From: Hemicordylus capensis
Lineage: Eukaryota; Chordata; Lepidosauria; Squamata; Cordylidae
NCBI RefSeq assembly: GCF_027244095.1
Contig: NC_069658.1
Location: 265,058,687-265,122,686, forward strand
Length of the DNA: 64,000 nucleotides
Direction: 5' to 3'
Both the position numbers and the translations under genes were made by a program. How positions within the stretch are numbered: the first letter of the stretch is position 1; every line of letters begins with the position of its first letter. Under the pieces are notes generated by a model, which searched no databases, was not told the DNA's origin, and was given only the letters and a program-made list of their open reading frames with translations. Shown here piece by piece: positions 44,263-56,818 of this stretch.

Positions 44263-45427
44263 GGTGGTGTATAGGTGGTATATAGTATATAGGTGGCCTA
44301 TATGCTTCTTTTTAAAATGTTGGGAATCCCTGGCTTAAGGGATACTTGCATTGTATGGCCACAGGTTGGTTTGTTTTTCCCGGGGGGATTCCTATGTCAT
44401 TAATTACAGGCCTACAAAATGGTGGATCCACCAAACCAAAGGTAGCCCATCAGCCATGTACAGTAGCCCACAGGGGCTTAATAACCACTCTTTACTGTAA
44501 CAATCATGCTCATCTCACCCCACATTATATGTGACAGGGAAGACACATGGATGCAAATGAAGCAGCTCGTCTCTTGTCCCAGGCCGAGCGTGGTCTGAGC
44601 ACACGTGGTTCAGCCACTTTGCTGAAACCAAACAGGTTTACAGGGGTGGACATAAGCAGCTGCCTTCTACTGAGTCAGACCATTGATCTGTCTACATCAG
44701 TATTGCCTACACAGAGTGGCAGCAGCTCTTCAGGCTTTCAGGCAGAGATGTTCCCAGTCCGTGGCACAGCCACCATTGTACAAGGGCCTGCACTGTATCT
44801 GGGCCATGGGTGCCTGGGGGCGGGCTGCTGCACTTGCTACCTCCCCCGCTCCCCTAGGGTACTCTCCCCCATCTTCACAGCACCCCTCAAACACTGTAGC
44901 ACCACCCCTGGGCTGGGCTCACCCCAATTCCTCATCGGTGCAGCCCCAAACCCAGCAAGAACAGGTGGTCCCTTTAAGCAGGCCTGTTTTCACTGGCAGT
45001 CAGGGCGGGCAGGTGCATGGCCACCCTTGAGCATGGGAACACACGTGTCCCCCCCAGTCACTGCAGCCTGGAGTACTCCTGGGGGCTGCCAGAGGCTTAC
45101 CCCCGCTTTCAGCCATATCTTCGGGGGGGGCCTGCCGGAGTCGTTCATCCATCCCCATGCCAGGCATGTTGCAGTGGGCATTTGATTCACGCGCCATTAA
45201 ATTTGGTCAGGCAATGAAAGAACTCATTTGCCCTGACCCCAGTAGCGTATGACAAAGCACCCATTGCAATAGGCAGCTGGGCAGCTCACCTGTCTTGCCG
45301 CTGGTGACCACACGCCCTGAGTATGATTTCATATGCAGGGGGTGTGGTGAACGCACCCTAGCGCATGTGCACACACAATCACAGGGGAAGGGGGATGCCG
45401 GTCAAGTTTGTCCGAGCTCCCTATGTC
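44263..45427. other. No gene seen; SINE fragment
   Basis: 44650-44757 is a reversed tRNA-type SINE piece (CTACTGAGTCAGACCATTGA). The rest is GC-rich and unassigned. The 212-codon open frame here runs through the SINE and is not a gene. Confidence 0.4.
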
Positions 45428-45432
45428 CCTGG

Positions 45433-45930
45433 TGTTGGAAAGTTAAAGGACTTTGCGCTGTCTCTTTGCCTCAGACAGTGGAGGACAGACTAGTAAGTCA
45501 GAGGGCTAGAGGGTCAAGATATTTGTCATCCCTTCTCCACTGCTCTGATGCTATCCCTTTGATGTGTAGATTGCTAATCTCAGGGGATTCAAACTTCCTT
45601 CCTCCTTCTCTCTCTCTCCCTCTCTCGCTACCTGCCTGCCTACCTTGCAACATGGCAAGTTCCTCTCCCTGCACCTTATGTGCAGAGAGGATGCAGAATC
45701 CATCTGCATCCAGATAGATAGATAGATTAGAGATCCAAACTCCTCACTTTCCTATCTAGAATGGAGTTCCTTAATAAATGCCCTTTATATTGATTTGAAA
45801 CTATGAATTGGCTCCAAGTTACTTTACTCTCAGCACATACGCATGCCTAACTAATCTACCGCTGTGTTGTGCCTCTGTGCACTCTGCTATATTGAGAAAG
45901 GAATTCTCTCACCACATATAATTTCCAGCA
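45433..45930 (+). repeat. 5' LTR of copia element
   Basis: 498 bp, begins TGTTGGAAAG and ends CCAGCA. Carries CTTAATAAATGCC, a plausible polyadenylation signal region. Confidence 0.93.
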
Positions 45931-48900
45931 GGTTATGGGAGCCCAGTATTTTGAGCTGCGTGTGCTGCAACTAGAGAGTTAGGTTTGTTCCAGGAGATCC
46001 ATTGAGATCTAGCGTGGACACTTTGAATTGCTAATCTACAGCAACTGCCTTTTGGAGCCAGTGAGGATGGCTACATACCTAGAGGGAAAACTCAGGCTTA
46101 CTATCCTGGATGTAGACAACTATCTGGAATGGAAGACTCGACTGAGGATTGCACTGAAAGCAGAAGGACTCCAAAACGTTATTGAGGAGACCCCACCCCC
46201 CGCCAGATGGATCCACAAATGCTGAGAAAACTCTCAAAGAGAAATGGTTGCGCCAAGATGCAAAAGCTGGAGCGATGATTACAGCTTCTGTGAGTAAAAA
46301 TTACCTTTATTCTATTTGTGAACTTGGGACCTCAAAGGAAATGCTAAACAAGCTAGATTCCTTGCATATGAAAAAAGGGTGGGCATACACCTTTAATTTA
46401 CGAAAGAAAATGCAGGATCTTCAGTATAAAGAGGGGGACTGTTTTTCTACTTTTGTCAGAACTTTGGAAGATTTCTTTTTTCAATTTAGAGAGGCAGGAG
46501 AACAATTTGCAGAGAGTCAAAAGCTGGAATCTCTGTTCCTAAGCATGCCTCCCAGCTACAGCAATATAATTGGCCAATTGGAAACCCACACCAATCTAAG
46601 CTTTGAAAAGGCTGTGGAGACATTGTCCTCAGAGGCAAACAGAAGAAAGATTTTGAACTCACGCTATGAGAGTGAATTGGCAAGTAACTTTGCTCTTAAA
46701 GCAGCAGTTGGTCATTCCAGGCGAAATCCGAGATGGGGAGGGAATGCTGCAAGAGGAAACTGCATGGGGCCCCCACATTTACATACAAAGAGATCTGATT
46801 ACATTGCCGCCAAAGAAACTCAGCCCAGAGAGAGAGGTCACATGACTGCCAGTGCTGAAATGAGGTCAACTGGGAATAAAGCCTTTAGATGTTTTCTATG
46901 TAACGAATTTGGCCACAGGGTGGCGAACTGTCCCAAGAATCAGACAAAGGTTGTGAGTCAGACAAAGGACTTTACTAAGGAGAATGGAAATCATGATTTC
47001 AAGTTTAATACAGAAAGATATTCCAACAGAAACAGGAATTATAATGTTAATCTAATGCAAGGTGATGAAAAGGTTATTTTGGATTCTGGTTCATCCGTCC
47101 ATATATCACATGATCTGAATTTCTATACTGAACTGTTTGATATTCCTGAAGAGACTGTTTATTTGGGCAATAATACTACAATTAAAGCCAAGAAGAAAGG
47201 CGAAGGAATTTTGTATTGCAAATTGCTGAATGGATCTGTTAGGCCATTTTTTCTTAAAGATGTTTTGTATATCCCTGACTTCTCAAGCTCCTTGATTTCA
47301 ATTTCCAAGCTAGAGAAACAAGGCTGTGAACTGTATATTAAAAATGGACAATGTGTTGTTACCCAGAATGGAGAAGTTTGCCTTGTAGGCTCTAATTTGA
47401 ATGGTCTTTATTGTGTGGAATCTACAGACAGAGAGACCAGCCCATTCTAAACGTAATGAAGTGAACCTTGCCAAGTCATGCCTGCATGAAAACTGCGCGC
47501 TACTATGGCATAGACGGCTAGGACACAGAAGTTTTGAATCAATCCAGAACATGAAGGAACAGGGATTAGCTAATGACATTGATTTTGTACCATGTGACAT
47601 TGTAACTAACTGTGTTTCTTGTCTTGAGTTCAAAGCAGTAAACAAGCCATATCCAAAGCAGAGTGAAAGGAAAACTGAAAAACCCCTGGAATTGATCTAC
47701 AGCGACATATCTGGACCACTACCAGCAACCATAGGTAATCAAAAGTATTTTCTAACAATAACAGATGATTTCTCACGATACACATGTGTTTTTCTACTAA
47801 AGGAAAAATCAGAAATGCTCGAGAAATTAAAAGAATATGTGGCGATGGCAAGCAACAAATTTGGCTGGAAGCCAAAGATCCTACGCACAGACAATGGAGG
47901 AGAATATATGTCCAACGCTACACAGCAGTTCCTGAGAGAACATGGAATCGTGCATCAAACCACGGCAGCTTCCAACGCATCACAGAATGAAGTGTCAAAG
48001 AACAGAACTCTACTGGACATGGTAAGATGCATGTTTGCTGATGCACACCTCCCACAGAAATTCTGGGGAGAAGGCATCATGACTGCTACATACATACAAA
48101 ACAGAATGCACACAAAGCCTATAGAAACAACACCTTATGAACTTTGGCATGGTCATAAGCCGTCCATGACGCACCTGCGTGTCTTTGGGAGCACGGCTTA
48201 CTCATACATCCCAAAGGAAAAAAGGACTAAGTTAGGGGCTAGGGCCACAAAAGGGATTTTTGTAGGCTACGCAGCACAATCCAAAGCCTACAGAATTCTG
48301 GATCCTGACACCAACAGGATAACCATAAGCAGAGCGGTGTGTTTTGAAGAGAATGAAAGAGCTACACCTTCAGAGGGGTCCTACACCGAAGCAAGCAACC
48401 AGACCAAGCACCCTGATGACTGGATTATGCTTCCTGATCTCAGAGGAATTGAGGAGGAGACAGCAGATCCAGAACCAACCACAGTCGACACAGAGACCCC
48501 CAGCGACCCACCAGACGCACCCGAGGTAATGGAAGAGACCACAAAGGGTGAGGTGAGGCGATCAACGCACTCAAACAGAAGTGTTCCAGCTCCGAGGCTG
48601 TCCTACCTCGCAAGAACGGCGGAACAACCAGAACCTTCATCATGGGAGGAAATATCCCAGCTACCACAACCAGAAGCCCAGAAGTGGAAACAAGCTGCAA
48701 TTGAAGAGCTTGAGGCTCTGCAGAAAAACAAAACCTGGACTCTTACTAAGTTACTACAAGGAAGGAAAGTTATAGGCTGCAAATGGGTTTTCAAACTCAA
48801 ACATGATGCTGATGGTGAGATTCAGCGCTACAAAGCCAGATTAGTAGCAAAAGGATATTCACAGAAATATGGAGAAGATTATGATGAAACCTTTGCACCA

Positions 48901-50196
48901 GTGGTTAAACATACCACAGTAAGGACTCTGTTAAGTATTTCTGCTAGCAAAGGAATGTATGTTGAACACCTAGACGTGAAGACTGCATTCTTACATGGTG
49001 AACTGGAAGAAGATATTTACATGCAACAGCCACCAGGTTTCTTACAGAAAGGCAAAGAGGACTATGTATGCAAACGGCAAAAGAGCATTTATGGTTTAAA
49101 ACAGGCTGCCAGAGCATGGAATATAAAACTGAATGATATGCTGCTTCAAGCAAACTTCGAAAGAAGCAACGCGGATCCCTGTCTATACACGAGATGCATA
49201 GATGGCAAGTGGACTTATATTTTGGCATATGTAGATGATTTGATTCTTGCCTATGAAAATCCAGATGACAGCAAGGAAATAATGCATCATCTGAACAGAG
49301 AAGTGGAAGTCAAGCGACTTGGCAACATTGCACATTACTTGGGCATTCAAGTACAAAGAGAGAAAGATGGAAGTTTCCTAATCAACCAAGAACAGAAAAT
49401 CAAAGATTTGATAAACTTGCTAAGACTGGAAAATGCAAATCCTACACCAACTCCAATGGAAGTGAACTACATAAAGCAAGAAGATCAAACTGAGCAACTA
49501 TCTGACAACCATAGATATCGTGAAGCATTGGGTAAGCTTTTATACATTAGTACACTCACTAGGCCAGATATTAGTACAGCAGTTGGCTTACTTTGTAGAA
49601 AGACTGCATCACCAACAGTCAAGGACTGGAATGCAATGAAAAGACTTGTTAGGTACCTAAAGGGTACTGCACACTTTAAGCTCAAGCTGCCAGATAACAG
49701 TCAACCAAAACTAGAAGCATATGTAGAAGCAGACTGGGGTGGAGATATAACAGACAGGAAATCCACCAGCGGTTACATAATTTTCTATGGAGATGGAACG
49801 ATAAGCTGGTCAAGCAGAAAGCAAGACATAGTAGCATCATCAACCACTGAAGCGGAATATGTATCAGCTGCACAGGGCTGTCACGAGATACAATGGCTGT
49901 GTCAACTACTGAAGGACCTAGGTACAATGTACCACAGCCCATACCAGTGTATGAAGACAACCAAAGCTGCATTCAACTCTCCAAACAAGAAGATGTAAAG
50001 AGGAGTACCAAGCATATTGATATGAAGTACCATATAGTGAGAAGTCTGCAGAAGGATGGACTAATCAAGCTGATCTACTGCCCGACAAATGAAATGCTTG
50101 CAGACTTACTCACTAAGCCACTACCAAGACCATTCTTTGAAAAGCTGAGAGAGAAAATGAATCTTGTGAGCTGAGTCATGAGACATCGAGAGGGGG

Positions 50197-50686
50197 TGTT
50201 GGAAAGTTAAAGGACTTTGCGCTGTCTCTTTGCCTCAGACAGTGGAGGACAGACTAGTAAGTCAGAGGGATAGAAGGTCAAGATATTTGTCATCCCTTCT
50301 CCACTGCTCTGATGCAATCCCTTTGATGTGTAGATTGCTAATCTCAGGGGATTCAAACTTCCTTCCTCCTTCTTTCTCTCTCGCTACCTGCCTGCCTACC
50401 TTGCAACACGGCAAGTTCCTCTCCCTGCACCTTATGTGCAGAGAGGATGCAGAATCCATCTGCATCCAGCTAGATAGATAGATTAGAGATCGTAACTCCT
50501 CACTTTCCTATCTAGAATGGAGTTCCTTAATAAATGCCTTTTATATTGATTTGAAACTATGAATTGGCTCCAAGTTACTTTACTCTCAGCACATACGCAT
50601 GCCTAACTAATCTACCGCTGTGTTGTGCCTCTGTGCACTCTGCTATATTGAGAAAGGAATTCTCTCACCACAGAGAATTTCCAACA
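50197..50686 (+). repeat. 3' LTR of copia element
   Basis: 490 bp, TGTTGGAAAG to CCAACA, about 97% like the 5' LTR. Confidence 0.93.
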
Positions 50687-50805
50687 CCTGGGGGCGAACA
50701 AGACACTCTGTGGGCGAGTGAAGGGGCCATCTTTCAGATTTTGCCCCCTGGCTGCCTCCAACTCTGCTACACCAAGGTTAGCATCTCTATACCTTACCTA
50801 GAGAT

Positions 50806-50979
50806 CAGGGGCGTAACAAGGCTGGAGTGGGCCCAGAGACAAAATTTTAAAATGGGCCCCTCGCTGACACACACACACTTCACAATATATAGTCATGTGA
50901 CTTGCCTCTGGGGGGCCCCTTGAGGTGTGGAGGCCCCCAGGCAGCTGCTTCCCCTTGCCTAATGGTAGTTACGCCCCTG
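50806..50979 (+). mobile_element. hAT-type miniature element
   Basis: The left end CAGGGGCGTAACAAGG pairs with the right end GTTACGCCCCTG. Flanks CTAGAGAT and CTAGAGAA agree at 7 of 8 sites. Same family as 18633-18907. Confidence 0.8.
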
Positions 50980-50987
50980 CTAGAGAA

Positions 50988-53002
50988 GTCAGGGATTGAA
51001 CTGGGGATCTTCTGCATATAAAGCAAGAGTCTAGGTCTGATCAGCTGCCTGGTAATCTTCTGTATACCACTTTGAGTTCCATGATGGAAGAAATGCAGGA
51101 TATTGTAAAGAAAACAATGTGAGTTTGAACTTTAGATTTCAAGTGAAGTAGTGCTGCAAATAATGTATGTGCACTTTTAAGGTGGAAAGTGCATCATGGC
51201 CTTTATTGTGTTCATCCCCTGTAATTGATTTGCAATTACAAGCCCTGTTTTGTGGAGATGAAAGGTGAACGGCCAAGGAACTGAGGCCTGCTCAAGGCCA
51301 CACCAAGGCCAAGGCAGACGGACATCAAAGAGGCCTGTGAATTCATTTTGAGATCGCCTTTTACATGTAGCAGAGCAGTGAATTGAAAGCTGCGGTGTTA
51401 CAGCCACTTGTCTGGAGACTCTGGCACTGCACCCCGTGCTTAAGGAACAAACCGCTCCACTGTCAGTTGCTTGAGACCAGAGGAGGTTGCAGGGTGCTTT
51501 CTTTCTAAGCAGCACCAGTGGCAGGGAAAACAGTGAGTCACTTGAGTGTGAGGGGAGGGGGCTCACACATGGAGGCAGCTCATCCCCTACTGACCACATC
51601 CGTGCTCACTGCCTCCTGTTTCATGGGGGGGAAAGACCCTACAGCCTCCTCCACAGCCAGCAGAGTGGCTATAGCATAACAGATTTCAATTAGATGCAGA
51701 TAATGTACAGATATACGCACATTAAAAGTGATCTTGAAGCACATCCACAGCGCTTTGAACCTCTTTTTGATGCACATCTGTCTTGGCTTCCAGAGATGTC
51801 TATAGCTGTTACAGGATCAACTCAGCTCTCCTATATCCTGCACCTAGCATTTTATCCACACCATTCTTTCCCCCAGCATGCCTCCTTGAAAACAACTTCC
51901 AATCAGCACCACAAAAGAAGAGTTTGTATGGGTGATGTGCTGGCAAGATACACTTCTTGCACACATAAATATCTTTTACTCCATCGTTGAAGAGAAGTGT
52001 GAGAAACAATACTCCTAAAATGATTAGAAACTGTACAGAGCTATTTGTAAAAAGGGATTTCTCGACAGGAGAAATTTCTCAGTCTTGGGGGTGGGGGGAG
52101 AATGGAAGAGCTGACATTTCAGTGTAGCCCCCTGCCCCCAGGTTGAGAATGATGAGGACTGGACAATAGAGGCAGTGTGGGTGAATATTCACATTTTTTT
52201 TAAGGTTGATGAGTTACACTTTAATGGCTCCTTTTTTCTCAAAATCCCAGTGGTTAAAAGGTGTCACACTCACTTTCTATGCATGTTTGTGTGTGAAATA
52301 GTTGTTTTAATCCACATTAGTGATTGCAAGTATGGAACCAGCAGGTGACAGCTATTCTTTTATTCATCACTCCTGAATAAAAGCATGTGGATTTGCATGC
52401 GTACCCAAGGAAACCAGGGTAATTCTACCAGCTCTCACCCCATGATAGCTAGCTTGCTGGGTGGGGCGGCTCGATCACCTCCTCTGATCACCCCACACAC
52501 TTTGGTCACAACTGTAGCAATTGTGTGTTTTCAATAGAAACTAGTTCATTTTGAAAATCCTCTCAGACAAGCCAAAGTCCCTGCACAATCTCCCATAGTT
52601 CTTGGAAAGGGCAGGGGTGGTTTTGTTGACTCTGAGCTGAGCAGTACGTGACTAAACCAGGCGGATTCTGGCTCACCAACCCCAAAGCTGCACACTTGGC
52701 GTGCCAGAGCCAAGATGTTATGTCTGCCAGTCTCTTGCTCATACAGCAACAGTAGCTGGCCTGCAAAACTGACAATCCACGCATCCCACCAGCTGTGTAC
52801 ACCATGGCCCACAAGGGGCTCCAATAGACATCCAGTTTCTGCTGCCTGCCCAGGGATGCAAAAAGGGAAGGGTTCTCACATACAGGGAAGGTAACACTAT
52901 AAAACCAGTGACCCATGTTTAGCTTGGGGAATCACAGATTGTCTGTCTTGGAGAAACCCAAGAGCTGATTCTAACCTGCTAGCTGATTCTAACCTGCTAA
53001 CA
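50988..53002. other. No gene seen
   Basis: Two kilobases without recognised repeats or coding motifs. A perfect 18-bp tandem pair (CTGATTCTAACCTGCTAG-like) lies at about 52962-52999. Confidence 0.4.
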
Positions 53003-53255
53003 GGTTCGTGTGCTGTCGGGTCAGTGTCGACTTCAGGCGACCACAGAGTCCTGTGGTCGTCTTTGGTAGAATACAAGAGGGGTTTACCATTGCCATCTCC
53101 CATGTAGTATGAGATGATACCTTTCAGCATCTTCCGATATCACTGCTGCCCACTATCGGTGTTTCTCATCATCTAGGAAGCATACCAGCGGGGATTCAAA
53201 CCAGCAACCTCTGGCTTGCTAGTCAAGTCATTTCCCTGTTGCACCATTAGGTGGC
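53003..53255 (-). mobile_element. Sauria-type SINE, full length
   Basis: Reverse copy with head CCCTGTTGCACCATTAGGTG. TGCTAAC just before and just after it is a likely target duplication. Confidence 0.85.
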
Positions 53256-53269
53256 TTGCTAACTGGTTA

Positions 53270-53461
53270 GTCCCTTGCTAACTGAGCAAAGAGGCACCTT
53301 TTTAAAGTGGTGATTCTCTTTATTTATCAGAGGAGAGTAATTGACCCTATCCACCCCCAGCAAAGCATCCTTCCAGTGGCTGTCACTGGTGTCTATCTTA
53401 TGTTTCTTTTTTAGATTGTGAGCCCTTTGGGGACAGGAACCCATATATGTATATATGGGTT

Positions 53462-53502
<41 letters not shown>

Positions 53503-53550
53503 CTTTGGAACTTTTGTTGAAAAGTGGTGTATAAATGTTCATCATATTCA
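53270..53550 (+). mobile_element. L2-type LINE 3' end / derived repeat
   Basis: GCTAACTGAGCAAAGAGGCA, GATTGTGAGCCCTTTGGGGA and AGTGGTGTATAAATGTTC. A (GT)n run at 53466-53501 has expanded inside it. Confidence 0.65.
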
Positions 53551-54090
53551 TATCCATAACCTATCATTACCCACCAGAATTATTATTCCCCGCCCCGCCA
53601 CCAGTGAAATTCTGTATGCAGGCATGACAACCCACCTGTATTTCCAAGCATTACACGCAGGTTCCCCAGCATACATTTTTACCATATACAAGCCACACTG
53701 AAACCCTATTCACACTGGGCTGGTTCTGGTGACCAAAGCTAGGTAGGAGGAGCATCCAGCCAGGCTCCAAGCACCCTGCATGCTCCTGAGCAACAGTGGC
53801 ATATCATGAAAAATCAAGAGAGGAGGAGGAGGGGTAGTGATCAAGTTCTAACGGCACTCCGGGTAGGACAGGGCAGGATGTGCCTTCCTTCCTCCACCCT
53901 TGATATGGTGCTGGATACATGATGGGAGTTAGCCGCCACCATCGGACCCAGATCATGCCTAGTGCACAATCATTTCTGCTTCCTCCTCCTACCTTGATTT
54001 TTGCGGACACACAACCATTTCTCGGGTGCGTGCGCAGGACTTGAAACCTGGCTGGATGCTCTTCCTACCCTGCTTTTACTCATGAGAAAG
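53551..54090. other. No gene seen
   Basis: Unassigned spacer between two copies of the same L2-type unit. Confidence 0.35.
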
Positions 54091-54350
54091 AGCTAACTGA
54101 GCAAAGAGGCACCTTTTAAAAGTGGTGCTTTTTTTTTTTAGCAGGGGGAGAGCAACTGGCCCTATCCACCCCCAGCACAGCATCCCTCCAGTGCCTGTTG
54201 CTGGTGCCTTTCTTATGTTTCTTTTTAGATTGTGAGCCCTTTGGGGACAGGAGACCATCTTTCTTACTAATTTCTGAATGTAAACCGCGTTGGGAACTTT
54301 GGTTGAAAAACGGTATATAAATATTTGTTGTATTCGTATTATGTTCAGGA
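54091..54350 (+). mobile_element. L2-type LINE 3' end / derived repeat
   Basis: AGCTAACTGAGCAAAGAGGC, GATTGTGAGCCCTTTGGGGA and ACGGTATATAAATATTTG. Same orientation as the copy at 53270-53550. Confidence 0.65.
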
Positions 54351-54621
54351 TTCATTCAGTCTGTGTACAACATAAAGAAGTACAGATCTGTATGCAGGAA
54401 CAGTTATTTGCATGCTGTGTTGAATGCAGGTAGAGCAGACACTTCCTTTCTGTACCCGGCATTGGAGAGGCCTCTACCCAGGTTTACTTTTAAAATGAAC
54501 ACAAGTAGTCATTTACACAAAAACATGTACCATGTGTACAGACATCTGAATCCAGGCACAACATCATGTCAGAACAGGGCTGTAGGCAGGAATATCTGTC
54601 CAGCAGGATGTTTTCCTAGGA

Positions 54622-54758
54622 CAGGAGTAGGCAACTTCGGTTCTCCAGCTGTCGTTGAATTACAACTCCAATTGTCCCTAGTCACAATAAATTGTGGCTG
54701 GGGATGATGGGAATTGCGATTCAACAACAGCTGGAGAAGCCAAGGTTGCCTACCCCTG
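54622..54758 (+). mobile_element. Foldback hAT-type miniature element
   Basis: Nearly a perfect hairpin: CAGGAGTAGGCAACTTCGG on the left and CCAAGGTTGCCTACCCCTG on the right, with ATTGTCCCTAGTCACAATAA at the centre. Exact 8-bp flanks TCCTAGGA (54614-54621, 54759-54766). Confidence 0.9.
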
Positions 54759-54911
54759 TCCTAGGATAGAATTGTTGCTTTTCAAAGCCTGTCAGCTGAG
54801 AGCATGGATGGCAGTGGGGTATCTCAAGCCCAGTTCACACAATCTCTTCCTTAGGCTTAACAAGCCCCTTTACTCCTATTCTCACTGAACAAAGGCACTT
54901 AAGAGACAGCC

Positions 54912-55232
54912 ATAGAGATATAGTGAGCTGCCATTTTCCCAGTCAGACCCTCGGTCCATCTAGCGCATCCTTGTCTACACACACTGGCAGCAGCTTCTCC
55001 AAAGTTGCAGGCAGGAGCCTCTCTCAGCCCTATCTTGGAGATGCCAGGGAGGGAACCTGGAACCTTCTGCATGCAAGTATGCAAATGTTTTTCCCAGAGC
55101 GGCCCCATCCCCTGAGGGGAATATCTTACAGTGCTCACATGTAGTGTCCCATTCAAATGCAACCAGGGCAGACCCTGCTTAGCAAAGGGGACAAGTCATG
55201 CTTGCTACCACAAGGCCAGCTCTCCTCTCCAG
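54912..55232 (-). mobile_element. 5S-rRNA-headed SINE, full length
   Basis: Reverse copy. The minus strand starts GGAGAGCTGGCCTTGTGGTA, then GCTAAGCAGGGTCTGCCCTG and GAATGGGACAC (5S-like control region), then a tRNA-like middle (TGCATGCAGAAGGTTCC) and the body TGCCAGTGTGTGTAGACAAG. Confidence 0.75.
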
Positions 55233-55538
55233 TCCTGGAGAGGTTTATTCAAGGAGATAGGCCTTTTCGCCACACTGTTCAATATATGCTTCCTGTACAC
55301 AGCAATGTTTTCCACATGAAGGATTGTGTTCCGTGAAGTCATGTGAAGATATCCCAGAATTCTCTGCTCTTCTTTCTGCAGAAGTGTCAGTCCTTTTTGC
55401 TATGGTGGGAGAGAAACACCTTGACAGGCTCGCCAGGTTATAACTTAGGAGATGTCTTATTACTCTGTATTATCACAGTGGAAGGTGGTGCCACTGACCC
55501 ACGCTTGCCTAGTTTCTGGCCAGGCCCTGACACTCCCT
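55233..55538. other. No gene seen
   Basis: No recognised feature. Confidence 0.35.
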
Positions 55539-55766
55539 AAAAGGTAAAGTGTGCTGCCAAGTCAATTTCAACTCCAGGTGCCCACAGAGCCCTGTGGTTT
55601 TCTTTGGTAGAATACAGGAGGGGTTTACCATTGCCTCCTCCCACACAGTAGGAGATGATGCCTTTCAGCACCTTCCTATATCGCTGCTGCCCAATATAGT
55701 ACCAGTGGGGATTTGAACCGGCAACCTTCTGCTTGCTAGTCAAGCATTTCCCCGCTGCGCCACTTC
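55539..55766 (-). mobile_element. Sauria-type SINE, internal deletion
   Basis: Reverse copy with AAAGGTAAAGTGTGCTGCC tail side and CCCCGCTGCGCCACTT head. The segment after CCCAATATAG is shortened. CACTCCCT and CACTTCCT at the two ends may be its target duplication. Confidence 0.85.
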
Positions 55767-56690
55767 CTATGCCCTGAACAGGGCTTCTATTTTACCCCAC
55801 CTCACATGGAAGAAGGCGAGCAGGGGAATGCAACTAGAAGTGGACAAGAGCTGGAGCAGTGGCACTATTGCCTGCTGCAGCAACATAATTAAAGGTGAAA
55901 AGAGATCTCTGGGTTACAACCTGGCAACTCCAAACCCTGGGAAAGGACAGGGAGGCTCTACCTTGGTAGTCCTCATATGACCAAAGTGGCCAACAGCAGA
56001 AGTACAAACTCCTGCTCAAAGAGGAGTTCATACCTCTTATTTCAACTGTGTCTAAATAAGCTTGGAGAAGCCACCTGGCTGATTAAATTCAAGATAGATA
56101 AAGGGTACAAGGCAGCAGATTGCACAATAGCAAACCTTAGTTTATTTTTTTTAATTAAGATTTCATTCACCAGGGAAATGCTTAGATACTATGTCGATTA
56201 AGTTATTATAACTCTCCATTCACTTCAACAGCAAGGCTTGCTTTAAAATCATTACACCACATCACCTATTTTTGTAAAGGAAAATGTGAACTACAATATA
56301 CACATTGCTGTGTTCTAAATTAATTGCAGTAACTCAGAGAAAGGGGCGGGAGACCCCCCTCCCCCTGCCCGAATCAGAGCTCCACATCTCCCCAAAATGC
56401 ATTTTTGAGGTCCTGCATGACCAGCATCCCCATTCAATTCAACAGAGGGGGGACTTTTGGTGTGTGGAGCTGTGCCTAGCACTAAAGTTAATGGGGACAT
56501 CCTTGCACTGGGGAGCACATTGTGGGAGAGAGGGATGTGCTAGGGGACTCTGTGCACTGGGAGACACAGTGATGAAAATGGGCAGGGACAGGTAAAGGAT
56601 ACCTGCAAAATGTTATGGAAGTCTAGCAACTTATTTCACCCACATTCAGCACTAAGCTTAGAATATCAGGGATAACATTATGAGAGTTGA
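55767..56690. other. No gene seen
   Basis: No recognised feature. Confidence 0.4.
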
Positions 56691-56699
56691 GGCGGGGGG

Positions 56700-56818
56700 G
56701 GGCACATTGATCATTGGGTGAACATATGTTATATGTTTTTACTTGATGTTATAATGCTGTGTTGTGAGCCACCCAGAGAACAATTTGTTATGGGGTGGGC
56801 TAACAAATAAAGTTTTTT
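56700..56818 (+). mobile_element. L2/CR1-type LINE 3' tail
   Basis: TTGTGAGCCACCCAGAGAAC, GGGGTGGGCTAACAAATAAA and an AT-rich end. Confidence 0.5.

Larger units (their letters stand above)
45433..50686 (+). mobile_element. Ty1/copia LTR element, nearly whole (fossil)
   Basis: About 5.25 kb with two LTRs and an exact 5-bp target duplication CCTGG (45428-45432, 50687-50691). Directly after the 5' LTR is GGTTATGGGAGCCCAG, close to the initiator-Met tRNA half-molecule site known for copia, and before the 3' LTR a purine tract (GAGAGGGGG). Parts in copia order: gag with a CCHC knuckle (CFLCNEFGHRVANC, near 46900), protease with LDSGSSVH (near 47090), integrase with TDNGGEY (near 47890), reverse transcriptase with YVDDL (near 49230) and RNase H with TEAEYVSA (near 49850). 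The coding region is broken, with about three reading-frame breaks. The LTRs differ by about a dozen substitutions and one indel, so the insertion is young beside its neighbours. Confidence 0.93.

Noticed and set aside
44547-45185. 212-codon open frame
   Set aside because: Passes through a SINE fragment and GC-rich DNA; no domain.
54912-55232. 5S rRNA gene
   Set aside because: Only the internal control region resembles 5S; the rest is SINE body.
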